From positions 16,984,020 through 17,044,019 of the forward strand of contig CAIIXF020000012.1 of the NCBI GenBank assembly GCA_903813345.2: DNA of 60,000 bases, given 5' to 3'. The stretch is from Owenia fusiformis (Eukaryota > Annelida > Polychaeta > Sabellida > Oweniidae). The notes under the pieces were generated by a model. The model was not told the origin of the DNA, did no database searches, and saw nothing but the letters and a program-made list of their open reading frames with translations. Both the position numbers and the translations under genes were made by a program. Positions 1-11,844 of the stretch are shown here, piece after piece; the first letter of the stretch is position 1, and the number at the start of each line of letters is the position of its first letter.

Positions 1-1
1 A

Positions 2-1240
2 TTCAAATGTCATCATTGTGCAAAATGTTTCTCACATAAATCAAATTTGAAATATCATTTATTGACTCATACTGGAGAGAAACCATTCAAATGTGAATAT
101 TGTGAAAAATGTTTCACACGTAAATTCATTTTGAAAAGTCATATAATGACTCATACAAGAGAGAAGCCATTCAAATGTGAACATTGTGAGAAATGTTTCT
201 CACAATCATCACATTTGAAAACTCATATAATGACTCATACTGGAAAGAAACCATTCATATGCGATCATTGTGGTAAATGTTTCTCACGTCAGTCTTATTT
301 GAAAATTCATATATTGACTCATACTGGAGAAAAGCCATTTAAATGTGAATACTGTGGTAAATGTTTCTCACAACAGCCATATTTCAAAACCCATATAATG
401 ACTCATACTGGAGAGAAACCATTCATATGCGATCATTGCGGTAAATGTTTCTCACGTCAGTCAAATTTGAAAATTCATATATTGACTCATACAAGAGAGA
501 AGCCTTTCAAATGTGAATACTGTGGTAAATGTTTCTCAAAACAGCCATATTTGAAAACCCATATAATGGCTCATACTGGAGAGGAACCATTCAAATGTGA
601 TCATTGTGAGGAATGTTTCTCAGCTAGTCATAGATTAAAAATCCATTTAAGAATTCACACTCGAGAGAAAGCATTCAAATGTGAACATTGTGATGCATGT
701 TTCTCAAAGCAATCATCTTTGAAATATCATATAATTTCTCATACCGGAGACAAACCTTTCAAATGTGAACATTGTGATGCATGTTTCTCCAAGCAATCAT
801 CTTTGAAATATCATATAATTTCTCATACTGGAGACAAACCTTTTAAATGTGATCATTGTGAGAAATGTTTCTCAAAACAATCAGCTTTGAACTATCATAT
901 AATTTCTCATACTGGAGACAAACCTTTCAAATGTGATCATTCTGAGAAATGTTTCTCAAAGCAATCATCTTTGAAATATCATATAATTTCTCATACTGGA
1001 GACAAACCTTTCAAATGTGATCATTGTGAGAAATGTTTCTCAAAGCAATCATCTTTGAAATATCATATAATTTCTCATACTGCAGACAAACCTTTCAAAT
1101 GTGATCATTGTAAGAAATGTTTCTCACAAAGTCAGAGTTTGAAAATCCACTTAAAAAGTCATACTAGGGGGAAACTGAAACCCAGTTCTGTAAGACTCAT
1201 TGGTCCAAAATCTATTATTCCTAAATCAATTTTATCTTAA
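2..1240 (+). CDS. C2H2 zinc-finger protein, 5' end outside window (14 fingers)
   Basis: Probable nuclear DNA-binding transcription factor. The reading frame is open from base 2, and the first visible codons already form a finger, so the N-terminus lies outside the window. I see 14 tandem fingers of the form C-x2-C-x12-H-x3-H joined by TGEKP or TGDKP linkers. Most carry an extra Cys just before the conserved Phe (EKCF). Finger 12 has lost its second zinc Cys (CDHS). Fingers 9-13 share the helix KQSSLKYH or near variants; fingers 9 and 10 are identical and 13 nearly so, which points to recent duplication of an 84-bp finger unit. The C-terminal tail after the last His ([13 protein letters not shown]) is shared with the relic tail at 18691-19133, so the two genes are paralogs. 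The stop is TAA at 1238-1240. The family is certain; targets are unknown. Confidence 0.93.
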   Translation, partial: FKCHHCAKCFSHKSNLKYHLLTHTGEKPFKCEYCEKCFTRKFILKSHIMTHTREKPFKCEHCEKCFSQSSHLKTHIMTHTGKKPFICDHCGKCFSRQSYLKIHILTHTGEKPFKCEYCGKCFSQQPYFKTHIMTHTGEKPFICDHCGKCFSRQSNLKIHILTHTREKPFKCEYCGKCFSKQPYLKTHIMAHTGEEPFKCDHCEECFSASHRLKIHLRIHTREKAFKCEHCDACFSKQSSLKYHIISHTGDKPFKCEHCDACFSKQSSLKYHIISHTGDKPFKCDHCEKCFSKQSALNYHIISHTGDKPFKCDHSEKCFSKQSSLKYHIISHTGDKPFKCDHCEKCFSKQSSLKYHIISHTADKPFKCDHCKKCFSQSQSLKIHLKSHTRGKLKPSSVRLIGPKSIIPKSILS

Positions 1241-1455
1241 TTGCCCTACTTTGATGTAGGATAGTACATAATTTTTAATAAGAAATCAAGTGATTATAAT
1301 AGATATACCATATAAACAGTTAACCTATTTTCATAGTGTTTGTACATGTTTTAAAATATGAATATGTGTCTCAGAGTCTATAGTGTCATGTTTTTCTTGA
1401 ACCTCTTATAGAATGTTTTTCAAGAGCATGCAATTGCAATGTTTTTTAACATTAA
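1241..1455. other. 3' flank of the first zinc-finger gene, no gene seen
   Basis: AT-rich sequence following the stop codon; I see no convincing coding or RNA feature. It presumably includes the 3' UTR. The last five bases (ATTAA) are the left copy of the target-site duplication of the next element. Confidence 0.5.
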
Positions 1456-3142
1456 CACGAGGGGAAAGAGTACCCGTGTATATACAACCTACCGCCGAGC
1501 AAGACACGCACATACCGCCGAGCAAATGTTTGATAATGTCATCTCGTAGGAAAATGGACAATAAAGGTAATATAATGTCACTAACAATTCCTTTGGATGG
1601 TTAGAGTTGTTACTAAGATGTTCTAGCAGGCGCAGTTGGCCTAGAATTATAGTTGAAATATATTTTTATGTCCAAATTAAGAGATAAGGTAAACGTATAA
1701 TGGTTTTCGATTTGTTTTTCTCATTCATACTCGCTTTAATTGATAATGAGCCATACATAAGACATACTTGGGTCGGTAAATGGATGTGCACATGCATAAT
1801 ATATTAAGTGTCAAAATATTAGGTCAAAATAGCACTTTTGAACAGCAAAATCTTCACTTAAACTTTGTCCTAAAAGATCCGAGGTTATCGGACATCGGAC
1901 CCGATGTGATCGACGAGTAATATTATAAAGATCCGAAAATATCTTGAGTAAAGGATCTCAGAATCCGAACATTACTTGAGTAAAATCTGTTGAGATCCAA
2001 TTATATCGTCGAGTTAATGACGTGCTGGTAAAAAATAATAAACATACAATCTGCATCATTCATGTGGATCATTTTGTTGTGAACAATAAATGAAACTAAA
2101 AAAAATATGGCTATCACCAGTTACCACTGCACATCGAAACATTGTATTTCAGGTCCTCGGTACAAATGCTTCCACTGTAGTTATAAATCACACGAGATGG
2201 ATGACTTTGTGGTCCACTTCAGTCAGCACCATCCATTACTGAGTATTAAAGTTAATGTGCCTGAGTTAAATGGCAAAAAATGGATTTACAATGTTTTTGA
2301 CTATGGTATTGTATTATAAAAGAAAGATCACGGTGATTTTCGTTTCGAGGATATGAAGCTTGTGAAGCTTGGGATTCTTCAAGTTGTGTTCTTTGAGTAG
2401 AATGGTGCTTGCAATGCAGAATTGAATGTTTTTGGGTTGCACTCTTACCATAGACACATAGGAAATTATGGTGATTCAAGTGTAAGCATGAATTCAATGT
2501 TTTAAAGAACTTTGCCGGAAACAGACGTTGACGTATAGTGCTGCAGGAATTATATCATATTATATTATATCCCGGTGCCAGGAGTATATGATAAATAAAA
2601 AGGAATATTTGTGATATCGTCATGATATTATATGCTCATTCGAAAGCTTACTCACTACCTCATCGGGTTCTACTCACGGTATAGTCGGAATAGCTCGGTG
2701 GTAGCTTCGGGTCCTATATAATCGTACTCGTGACATAATCGGGTCTTTCATTTTCAACTTTCACCGGTGATTCCAATGATATGCAACGTATGGCAGTGAA
2801 ATAAATATGATACATTTACACCTATTGTATCTTTGAATCGAATGAAGTAAAGACAGCCATGGTTGTAACTTATTCAAGATGTAAATCATCATTCAAATAT
2901 TTAAAAGTTGAATTTAGCGATTGGATAGTAAACATTGCGCTAAGTACTCATTATTTTGCAAACATGAGTGCCTGGAACAATAACTTTATCAGTTACACAC
3001 AATTCTGTGTTTTATTTGTTTCTCATATTGAGAAATTTAAGATATAAACAAAAGTTTATAACTCACCCCCTACATTTTCAGACATCTTCGGGTCTTTGCT
3101 CGGCGGTAGGTTGTATATACACGGGTACTCTTTCCCCTCGTG
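1456..3142. mobile_element. TIR DNA transposon, 47-bp perfect TIRs and 5-bp TSD
   Basis: The ends are a perfect 47-bp inverted repeat (1456-1502 and 3096-3142) beginning CACGAGGGGAAAGAGTACCC. The element is flanked by the direct repeat ATTAA (1451-1455 and 3143-3147), the footprint of a cut-and-paste insertion with 5-bp duplication. No transposase is visible in about 1.7 kb, so it is probably non-autonomous. A CAC start with a 5-bp TSD recalls Transib-type elements, but the superfamily is inference. It contains the small zinc-finger-like ORF at 2107. Two other elements here (11080-15686, 19690-20097) also start CAC and have 5-6 bp duplications. Confidence 0.88.
2107..2319 (+). CDS. small Cys/His-rich ORF inside the 1456-3142 element
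   Basis: 70 codons from ATG to TAA. Residues 7-42 are Cys/His-rich: Y-x-C-x5-C, then YKCFHC, then an H-x3-HH cluster, resembling one loosely formed C2H2 finger. The rest (SIKVNVPELNGKKW) is not recognised. This pattern recalls short zinc-finger-like N-terminal domains of uncharacterised invertebrate proteins, but I cannot name a family. It lies wholly within a TIR element, so it may be a captured gene fragment, an exon of a transposon-borne gene, or chance. No splice donor was established downstream. Confidence 0.4.
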   Translation: MAITSYHCTSKHCISGPRYKCFHCSYKSHEMDDFVVHFSQHHPLLSIKVNVPELNGKKWIYNVFDYGIVL

Positions 3143-3167
3143 ATTAAGATAGTTTGATAATAATTAT

Positions 3168-4110
3168 TATCCCATCGAACGAAGTTCGGAGGGATATAGG
3201 GAACGCCTCCGTCCGTCCGTACGTCCGTCCGTCCGTCCGTACGTCCGTCCGTCCGTCCGTCCGGGCAATAACTCAAATACCGCTGGCCCGATTTTGTTCA
3301 TATTTTAGTGCCGAATTTACAGTAATTTAGGTGCAATATGTAAAACTGTAATAGCAATATGTTTTAGATGTAAAAAAATTATATAGGACATTAATGAAGC
3401 TAGAAATGTAGATATTAAAGAAGCACATGGCAGCCATCTTGAAAAATGGCGGCCTTTACTCGTTATTTTACGATTTTTGCTGTAACTCGAAAAGTAGTGG
3501 AGCGATTTTGTTCATATTTGGTATGTGAATACTATAAACATTGCACACTGTCTAAAGACACTTTTGGTAGAAAGTGGCCATTTTAAAAAATGGCCGCCAT
3601 TTTGAAAAATGGCCGCCATTTTAACCTATTTTACTATAACTCGAAAAGTAGTGAAGCGATTTTGTTCATATTTGGTATGTGAATAATATAAGGATGGCAC
3701 ACTGTCTAATGACACTTTTGGTAGAAGGCGGCCATTTTTCAAAATGGCCGCCATTTTAACGTATTTTACTATAATTCGAAAAGTAGTGAAGCGATTTTGT
3801 TCATATTTGGTATGTGAATACTGTAAGCATGGCACACTGTCTAATGACACTTTTGGTAGAAGGCGGCCATTTTTCAAAATGGCCACCATTTTAACGTATT
3901 TTACTATAACTCGAAAAGTAGTGGAGCGATTGTGTTCATATTTGGTATGTGAATACTATAAGTATGGCAAATGGTCTAATGACACTATTGGTAGAAGGCG
4001 GCCATTTTGAAAAATGCCTGCCATTTTTGCTATATACTTTGTTTGTAAAAATGCCATCCATGGCTGTTCGATGGGATTCGCTACGCTTTGGCGTTGCCGT
4101 TGTTCTGGTT
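3168..4110. mobile_element. pearl-like composite repeat, copy 1
   Basis: One of three copies in the window (see 49152 and 54934). Architecture from the left: CCCATCGAAC near the left end, a CCGT microsatellite (about 3209-3262), then about four tandem core repeats (spacing about 135-154 bp by the phrase AGCGATTTTGTTC), then GTTCGATGGG (4066-4075) and a conserved tail ending TGTTCTGGTT. CCCATCGAAC and GTTCGATGGG are exact reverse complements, acting as short subterminal inverted repeats. The core contains repeated AAAATGGCCGCCATTTT palindromes. This layout (tetranucleotide microsatellite plus core repeats) resembles the non-autonomous pearl elements of bivalves; that assignment is inference. 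No transposase. Confidence 0.8.
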
Positions 4111-4357
4111 ATTCATTGCATTAAGGAGGTTCATCATTAAAATTTTGAACAACAGGCAAAAGCAACACTTTGGTGCTTCAGAAAATACTGAACATTACAT
4201 GATTGGTTTCCTGATATGATACATGTCTAAGCTTTACATTAACTTTGTTTAACTGAGACCAAGGAGACTGCATGCAATTACATGCCTAATGCATTACCCA
4301 AACACTGGATAGTTACATGATATTTTATTTTCACTCACAATATTCTATGGAATTTGC
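4111..4357. other. no gene seen
   Basis: AT-rich spacer between the pearl-like element and the left arm of the outer inverted repeat. I see nothing coding or structured. Confidence 0.5.
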
Positions 4358-4663
4358 AAAGGAGGGCGAGTTGTTTGTAGAATGAATCGGGGGATTTTTT
4401 TCATGAATTTCGCTTATGTTTTTCATCCAAAAAACATCAATACACTTTAAAACATTTTGTTTACTTTAAGATTACACCATGTAATCCAAAAATATATTTC
4501 TCATTTTCAAAGATAATCCATGGATTAACACCCAGGTATTTTTATTTTTCAATCTTCAGAGGGCTGGGAATCAATGATGCTCAACGCTTTTGAATACGAT
4601 TAATGCTGTTTTAAATAGGTTTTACGTATGCCAATAATTTCTCAAATTATGTAAGCTGAATGC
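4358..4663 (+). repeat. outer inverted-repeat pair, left arm
   Basis: This 306-bp segment matches the reverse complement of 16308-16613 almost throughout, with equal arm lengths. Shared blocks include GGAGGGCGAG at the outer edge and GTAAGCTGAATGC at the inner edge. Either the arms are TIRs of a very large (12.3 kb) element or they are two independent copies of one repeat in opposite orientation. No target-site duplication is evident. Confidence 0.8.
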
Positions 4664-5099
4664 CTATCATAATAACATTCTTTTGTCTTGGCCACTTAAT
4701 ATGTTTTGTTGCTGTCTGATCATCAAATCAAATTGTTGTTATTTAAGGATGTCAGTCAAATCTGGTGAAACAGCACAACATTTACCTTAATAGCACGAGT
4801 ACATATTATGTAACTCATTCATAATATTTCATGCATCAGGTATTAAGGCTTAGGGGATTAACTTTTACACATAAACTGAACTGACAGATGTGTACGCTTA
4901 CATATACAACTTCCAGGATTGTAAGAATTCAAAACTTGTTGATAGCCATATTTTCCTGAATGTGACATCGAGATATTATGGCATTTATGAGTGGTAAAAC
5001 ATGAAAAAAAGCATTTTCATTTAAAATTAGCATATGATTTGAATTGATGCGAACAAATGTATTAGTTAACTGTATCCGTTTTACATCCATTGCAGTTGG

Positions 5100-5270
5100 C
5101 TACATTATAAGACAAGGCATTCACATGCAAAATGTCAACACCTGCCATTTGTTACAGCCACCAACTGCCAAACAACAACTGCCAAATGATAAACACCAAC
5201 CACTGAACACCGTCCACAAAAAAGTTTGAGACCATAACAATATGTCACCACTTGTGGTGGTGACATAAAA
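5100..5270 (-). repeat. dispersed repeat also found in the zinc-finger array spacers
   Basis: The reverse complement of this segment is recognisably similar to 45049-45185 and to the matching spacer sequence near 50110-50220 and 55900-56000. Shared landmarks are TATGTCACCACCACAAGTG, a GTTGTTG stretch and CTGTAACAAATG. It ends in a perfect 11-bp hairpin (TATGTCACCAC/GTGGTGACATA, 5240-5266). Confidence 0.55.
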
Positions 5271-5679
5271 ATAAAAAATAAAATTAGGAACTTCTGAGGT
5301 TATTAGAAAATTGGAAGACAAGGAAGGATTCTGGGAAGGATATTAGGGTTATAAATTGCAATGAAACTAAAACAAAACATTCTTTTTCTCAAATATCACA
5401 GTGTATATTCAAATCACAAATACGATATCATACAATTACATTAAGGGTCTAGTGCACTTTCCATTATGATATCCCCATGAACAAAATGAATCATTTTTAG
5501 GTGTAACATAAAGAATACAATGTCACATAATACTGTGGAAAAGGTTGAGGTCATTTAGTTCAGCAAGGGGTGTATTGACTTGCCATTGAATGGGCTCCAT
5601 TGACTTAACATGTGGATATCATCAATTCCAATAGAGGCCATTGGTTTCTATTGATTTCCACAAAAATACCAAAGTACAC

Positions 5680-5782
5680 TATGACCTGAATCGATTGCAA
5701 ATTAAATAATTTCACAGTATGACACAAATGGTATATCACATCAGATGTGCAAATATAAAGTTTGCAATCGATTCAGGTCATA
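5680..5782. repeat. hairpin, 22-bp perfect arms
   Basis: Positions 5680-5701 (TATGACCTGAATCGATTGCA...) are the exact reverse complement of 5761-5782, with a loop of about 59 bp. Likely remnant of a small palindromic element. Confidence 0.75.
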
Positions 5783-6050
5783 CTTCAAATTAAAAGATTA
5801 TACATTTTTCCATCATTTTTTTCCTACAAAATGGCTATAGAAAAATGCTTCAAAAGCAACTTTTATACTAATGAAATCCCATACAACTTTCTAAATCCAA
5901 AGATTATACTGTTATGTTTCATTAATTAATAACATATTTGGATAATATGTTGGGATGTGTAGGATGCAAATGGATTTTGACAGACACAAAAAGACTTCTT
6001 GGTTTGGCATCTCTACCCCTGTACACTTTATGATTGAATATTGGCCCTAT

Positions 6051-6763
6051 AGACTGTGGACTACTCTGATAATTGCAACTTCCATTTTTCATGGAAGGTC
6101 ACACATTCCAACATATTTCAAACAGTCTGTATGATTATGCTAGGCAGTTTCTGGGTAGTTGGACTTCATGTAGGGGTGGCAGACGGCCCTCAGGCCAATT
6201 CATACCCCCACCCTAAGAAAACCTTGGGGGTACTTTAATACCACCTGATAAAAAGAATACTAATGCATGTCATATATTCATAGTTTTATAGTAGGCAGAG
6301 CATACCATGGTTAGTCAGTGCCAGAAGTGTCCAATCTCTAACTTATATGGTTACCATGGAAACAGTATTTATATCTCAAAATCTTCTCAATTTGACCTCC
6401 TCCAAAATATGTCCCTTAGCCTTCAAAGTGAAATATTTGCAAATTTGTTTGGATTTTGTGGCTGCAACTTTGTCAAAAGTTGTATAAATATGTATATATT
6501 CACACTAAAGCACTAAAAAGTTGATATAATGTTCCAATAAATCAATAATATCTATCAAATATAGTCACACACAACTACTTTTAGGGAAAAGTGGGCGTGG
6601 CACTTTTTGGAACTTGTGTAATTGTTGCAGCATTAAGCGAAAAATACATATTACACTAACAATAATTGACATTTAATTATCATTTACTAACATTGTGTAA
6701 CATTGTAATATGTTCATTATCATTATTAGATACTTAAATTATTCTATGTAAGTGTTATCATGA
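6051..6763 (+). repeat. inner inverted-repeat pair, left arm (about 0.7 kb)
   Basis: Matches the reverse complement of 10241-10963 over nearly its whole length, with small indels. Landmarks: AGACTGTGGA at the outer edge, GGTTACCATGGAAACAGTAT, AAAGTGGGCGTGGCACTTTT, and AAGTGTTATCATGA at the inner edge. Weaker similarity runs inward to about 6835 and 10185. With a spacer of about 3.5 kb the pair could be the long TIRs of a fold-back element of about 4.9 kb. No transposase was recognised between the arms. Confidence 0.85.
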
Positions 6764-7570
6764 ACTTTCCTTTTATCCCTATACCATACAAGGTGGGCAT
6801 CACCAATGGTGTCAAACTAACTTTTCTGTTTAACTTATTTTTTACCATAGACAAGGGAAAAAGCTTTACTTGAAGTCGTGACCTCATTAGGTGCTATGTA
6901 TATGGATAGATGGATTGATACTAGTCGGTAGATGGCAGCACTTGTGCTAGTTGGGCTAGATACAAGTATTTACCATTGACTTGACATGTGTCACTTAGTC
7001 TATTGATTTACCATATTCGTTCTGTTGGATTAAAGTAAAACCGCATTTGCATTGAATTTGATGATGTTCAGATTGTGTTTGAAACTTGATGATAATCAGA
7101 AGTGTTTGAAACTGGATGTTGTTCAGATTGTGTACACATGAACTTTAATAGGACCACTGAAACAATAAGTCAATGTTTAAGATTCTTTAAAATTATCTCA
7201 ATGAGAATTTAGCCTGTTAACCTATAGTTAAACTACACTTCAGCAAGATTTCAAGCTATATAGCAAATCTCATAATTTGCAACTTTTTCATTATTTGATA
7301 ATTTAACCCATTATTCTTTATTGCTGATTCAAACATGACCGTGCTCTATTCGAATTTCTCAACCAATCAGAATGCAGCATAGCCAATATAGAACGTTCTC
7401 TAATTCTCCATAGATGCACGACCATGCTCTATTCAATCTGCAATTTGCATTGTTTTGAGTGACGTCACATCTCAGCTGCACATCTGGGGCTCTGTCCGGG
7501 GATAGCATGCGTATTCTTCCTTCATGCCCGTTCCACAGACACGGCTTTTACTAATTTTTATGTTTGAATC

Positions 7571-7729
7571 GGAATAAATAATGATAGGCCATTCAATATG
7601 GTGAAATTCAGCACTCGTTGGACAGAATGTTAGTACAAATGCACTCACCTTCGGTTCGTGCTTTGTACAACATTCTGTCCAACTCGTGCTGAATTTCACC
7701 ATATTGAATGGCCTATCATTATTTATTCC
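7571..7729. mobile_element. fold-back miniature element, 159-bp near-perfect palindrome
   Basis: Outer arms start GGAATAAATAATGATAGGCC and are matched by the reverse complement ending GGCCTATCATTATTTATTCC. Arms are about 66 bp, nearly identical apart from a few differences in the middle (CACTCGTTGG against CACGAGTTGG), with a short loop containing TTCGG. The high arm identity suggests recent origin or arm-to-arm conversion. Confidence 0.85.
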
Positions 7730-8308
7730 TTAATTTAAAAATTGCAAGGAATTCAAATGACCTAGGGAAGCCAGTGATATGAATTGGCCTTATTCATTGA
7801 GTTACATTAAAATGGAAAATTGTGAAGAACAAGAGAACTGTTCCACGGCTTCACAGGAAATATGGAAGCAAAGTCAACAAGGGATGTGGGAACTAGGCTG
7901 TTAACATATAGAGATTTAGAACTCTCCAGGGAAGTGTCTCTATTTGGTATAAAATACACAGGTCTATTCATGCACACCATTTTAAATATGAATCAAAATT
8001 AGTAATATCCATGTTTCTGGTGAAAGCATTAATTGAAAGAGACAAACATCCTACCCCAATGGTATAAAATATAAGGAAGTTCGAAGCAGTAAAAAGGTAT
8101 TACCATTTTAGATTTGATTGAACAAATTGAATCAGAGGCAATTTTTAAATTTCGATATTTTAAAAGAGGCTCTCTTGGTTAGATGGGAGAATTAGCTGCA
8201 TGTTAAAGGTGCCGCTTTGTTCAGTTTATAACAAAATTGATATTAAGCCCGAAACAGTAAGAAATGTTAAGCAAATATTTCATTCTATAGAGGGCAATAC
8301 CTGTTCAT

Positions 8309-8386
8309 CTTTCAATGATTTTTGCAATATGTATTGCCCGCAGCCCGTAGGGCAATGGTAATACATGGTGCAAAAATCATTGAAAG
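8309..8386. repeat. hairpin, 18-bp perfect arms
   Basis: CTTTCAATGATTTTTGCA (8309-8326) pairs exactly with 8369-8386. A second inner pairing (TATTGCCC with GGGCAAT) extends the stem. Function unknown. Confidence 0.7.
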
Positions 8387-10240
8387 TGCAGTTGTCAGAA
8401 TCCCCAGGCGGGCAGTACGCTGGACAATACGTCTTTTAAATATGGAAATAATTCAGGGAGCTGTGAAATACGCTGGTATTTTTAGTCACATGGTTCTGAA
8501 TTAGCCAATCAAATCACACGATTTATAGCAATGATGCAATAATTAGTGGTACTTCCATTAACACCCGTTTTGTAGAATAAGATTCTGATTCTCGTATTTG
8601 GTATATATATGAATTAGACAAAGGCAAATCCAGTCGAACATCTTGTTGAGCATCAAACAAAGGTACAAGCTATATATCATTTCTCAAAATGGCCACTTTA
8701 CTGAAGAAATTGTCAAAAGATTATATGTATCATGTTTTAATGTATTTACGTTTAAATATAGCTGTCTTAATAAGTACACATGATGAAAATACAGGCACAA
8801 ACAAAATGCATACTTTCTGAAACCCTGCGTTTGGATATTGATAAATTGAATGATATTGGCTAAAAACTTCTGTCAGAATTGAAACAATATTTCCCCAAGA
8901 AAAGTCAACATTTCAAAACAACAGCAATAGCTAGAACTATCCTATTTAGATGTTTACTTGACAGTATGGAAAATTGGGGAAGCCTGACAGAGAATCATAA
9001 CAGATAGAGTTAGAAAGATTTGATAAAGAAAATGGAGTTTTGGTGTGGGAGGGGGGGGGGGGGGCGTGTAATTGTATACTTGTTTATAAAATTGATAAAA
9101 TGACATATTCTAGACAAGGATAGGCATTTGCCATAATAAACTATGAGGGATAATGACTCATAAACTTACACAATGGAGATTTGGGGTAGTAATATGGAAC
9201 ATAAGTCATATGGAAACTGTAACCTTATAAGATCTTGTCCAGTATTTCAGTCATACCTGATTATAAAGGACCATTGATGTTACAGCATCAGGGCATATTA
9301 CATATAATATTTAATCATGACCATCATTTCTACTGTGCCAAAATCATTCAACCAATTTTAAAATGGAATACGAGAACAAGATTTCTTATTTTAGGTTATA
9401 TTCATATGTCTAATAATATTTGATATTAAACATATTAACTTTTATTGTTTTTATACACTAAACAGATTTGTTTAGATATTATTTTAAGTTTTAACATAAT
9501 AAACCACTTTCCAGGTTGAAGGAATCACTAAAGGTACAGCATTTCAGAAATGTGTAAATTGTTTATATTTCATTATTTTGTGAAATACTAAAAGGAGTTT
9601 TACCCGTACCTTGTTGACCATGAGTCAATGAATGCATTATGTAATATCTGCAAAATGATGCACTATGCAATTCATACATGGAATAATTTATTTTGCCATA
9701 TTGGAATCAAGTATTTTCGTTAATCCATTGGATAGATCATGCATTACCTGATGTTGATAATAGAATCAGTTAGTCAATTGTAAGACACCATTTATCCGAG
9801 AAAATCTTAGTTATGTATTAAGGCAGGGCATAACATTTCACATATCATTTATTCATGTTTACTACATCTATGGTTCCAATGTCATTTAAGCCTGATTTGG
9901 TGCAAATGTCAAAGCATAACATCAACTCTAAAGTAGTTTAATTCAATGAAAATTAAAAATATCAAAATCGACAATTACTGTCCGCCATCTTAGATGCGAA
10001 GGTTACGGCCGTTACCTTCGCTTGGTACTGATCAGTGACGGTCCATTACTTTTCAATTGCATAAAATGGCTCTAGCCCTGACAAATGTATTAATCAATTT
10101 TAACTCATAGCTCTTGATCAATGAAACTATTTATATTCTAGGTTCAAGTCATTGAATACGACTTTGACAAGCTAAAAAGACTAAGGATCTCTATGACTTA
10201 AAAGTTAATTTGACCATTAATGACCTATGATAGGGAAGGG

Positions 10241-10963
10241 TCATGATAACACTTATATAAAATATTTAAAGTATCTAATAATGATAATGAACATACTACA
10301 ATGTTACACAATGTTAGTAGATGCTAATTAAATGTCAATTGTTGTTAGTGTAATAAGTATTTTTCATTTAATGCTGCAACAATTACACAAGTACCAAAAA
10401 GTGCCACGCCCACTTTTCCCTAAAAGCAGTTGTGTGTGAGTACATTTGATAAATATTATTAATTTATGAGATCATTATATCAAGTTTTTAGTGCTTTAGT
10501 GTGAATACATACATATTAATTCAACTTTTGACAAAGTTGCAGCCACAAAATCCAAACAGATTTGCAAATATTTCACTTTGAGAACTTAAGGACACATTTG
10601 GGACGGGGTCAAATTGAGAAGATTGTGAGATATAAATACTGTTTCCATGGTAACCATATAAGTCCGAGATTGGAAATTTCTGGCACTGACTAACCATGGC
10701 ATGCCCTACCCACTATAAAACGATGAATATCTGATATGCATTAGTATTATTTTTATTGGGTGGTATTAAAGTACCCCCAAGGTTTTGTTGGGGTAGGGGT
10801 ATAAATTGGCCTGAGGGCCTTCTGCCACCCCTACATAAAGTCCAACTACCCAGAAAGTGTCTATTATAATCATACAAATTGTTTGAAATATGTTGGAATG
10901 TGTGACCTTCCATGAAAAGCAGGATCCATTTCTAGAGCACTTCTACAGAATAGTCCACAGTCT
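10241..10963 (-). repeat. inner inverted-repeat pair, right arm
   Basis: Reverse-complement partner of 6051-6763. The two arms have diverged by substitutions and small indels, so they are not a very recent palindrome. Confidence 0.85.
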
Positions 10964-11844
10964 ACTAATAAGTGGCCCATTCATCAATACAGTGCTGAAT
11001 ATAGGTCAACAAGATACTAGTGTACATATAAATGTAATAATACCTATAGCTAGGTCTGAATATTAAACTCCAGCCAAATCACGGGTAGTATCTAAAGCCC
11101 CGCTATGATTGAAAAGTCGCAAGCAAGTTCCCGCTGAAATCGCGAGCATAGTCCTGTTTATTTGTATCACTTTGGAAAATGAACCAAAAGGATGAAAATA
11201 CTTAATACCGTTCTTTGATACTCCAGCAAAACTTTGAAAACAGATATATTTGACAAAAAATGACATGAAAAAATGATTATTTTTTACTTGCATGAAGGAA
11301 AGGGGCGTCAACATGCACGTTTGCATAATTTACTGTTCATATATTACCTTTATCGTTAAAATAAAGGCAATAAATACGATTTACATACTCCATAATAAAT
11401 ATCGGATCAAGATGGTCTGTATTGATAAGTAACTGGACCATGACACCTGCCATGGGGGTCGAAATACATTATTAAAGGTGTTCCAGTGGCCCCGCTGAAA
11501 ACATGAGGAGGCCCCGCTGAAAACATGAGGAGACCCCGCTGAAAACACGTGCAAATTTCACGACTACCCGCTTCGATCACGAGGAAAGCTTCATCATTAT
11601 TCCATGAATATAGTGAGCTTCTTTATATGAATGTACACGATAACGTATTAATGACAATCACATAACATATCATTCTATGGCAACATCACAAATATTTCTA
11701 CTTCAACTTCAGGGAGTCTAATCCATCTGTCAGCGGCATGATCAAATTTTTATATGTAAATATACTTTGTACATTTCGGAGTTAAATGTACATTCTACAT
11801 AATTCACTATTCCAAGGATTATACTTCTGAGGACACATATATTG

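Larger units (their letters stand above)
4664..6050. other. no gene seen; small hairpins
   Basis: No ORF here looks like a protein. It holds a dispersed repeat (about 5100-5270) and two short perfect inverted repeats listed separately. Confidence 0.5.
6764..10240. other. spacer between long inverted-repeat arms, no gene seen
   Basis: I find no credible protein or RNA gene. Visible content is the 7571-7729 and 8309-8386 hairpins and a G-run at about 9049-9064. The near-palindrome CGAAGGTTACGGCCGTTACC begins at about 9999. Confidence 0.5.

Noticed and set aside
3626-4010. Short ORFs on both strands inside the pearl-like element, also in its other copies
   Set aside because: They arise from core repeats of about 135 bp (a multiple of three) and encode nothing recognisable.
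10713-10913. Small ORF in the right long inverted-repeat arm, and its counterpart at 6056-6238
   Set aside because: The two arms do not preserve a common reading frame, so the ORFs are chance.
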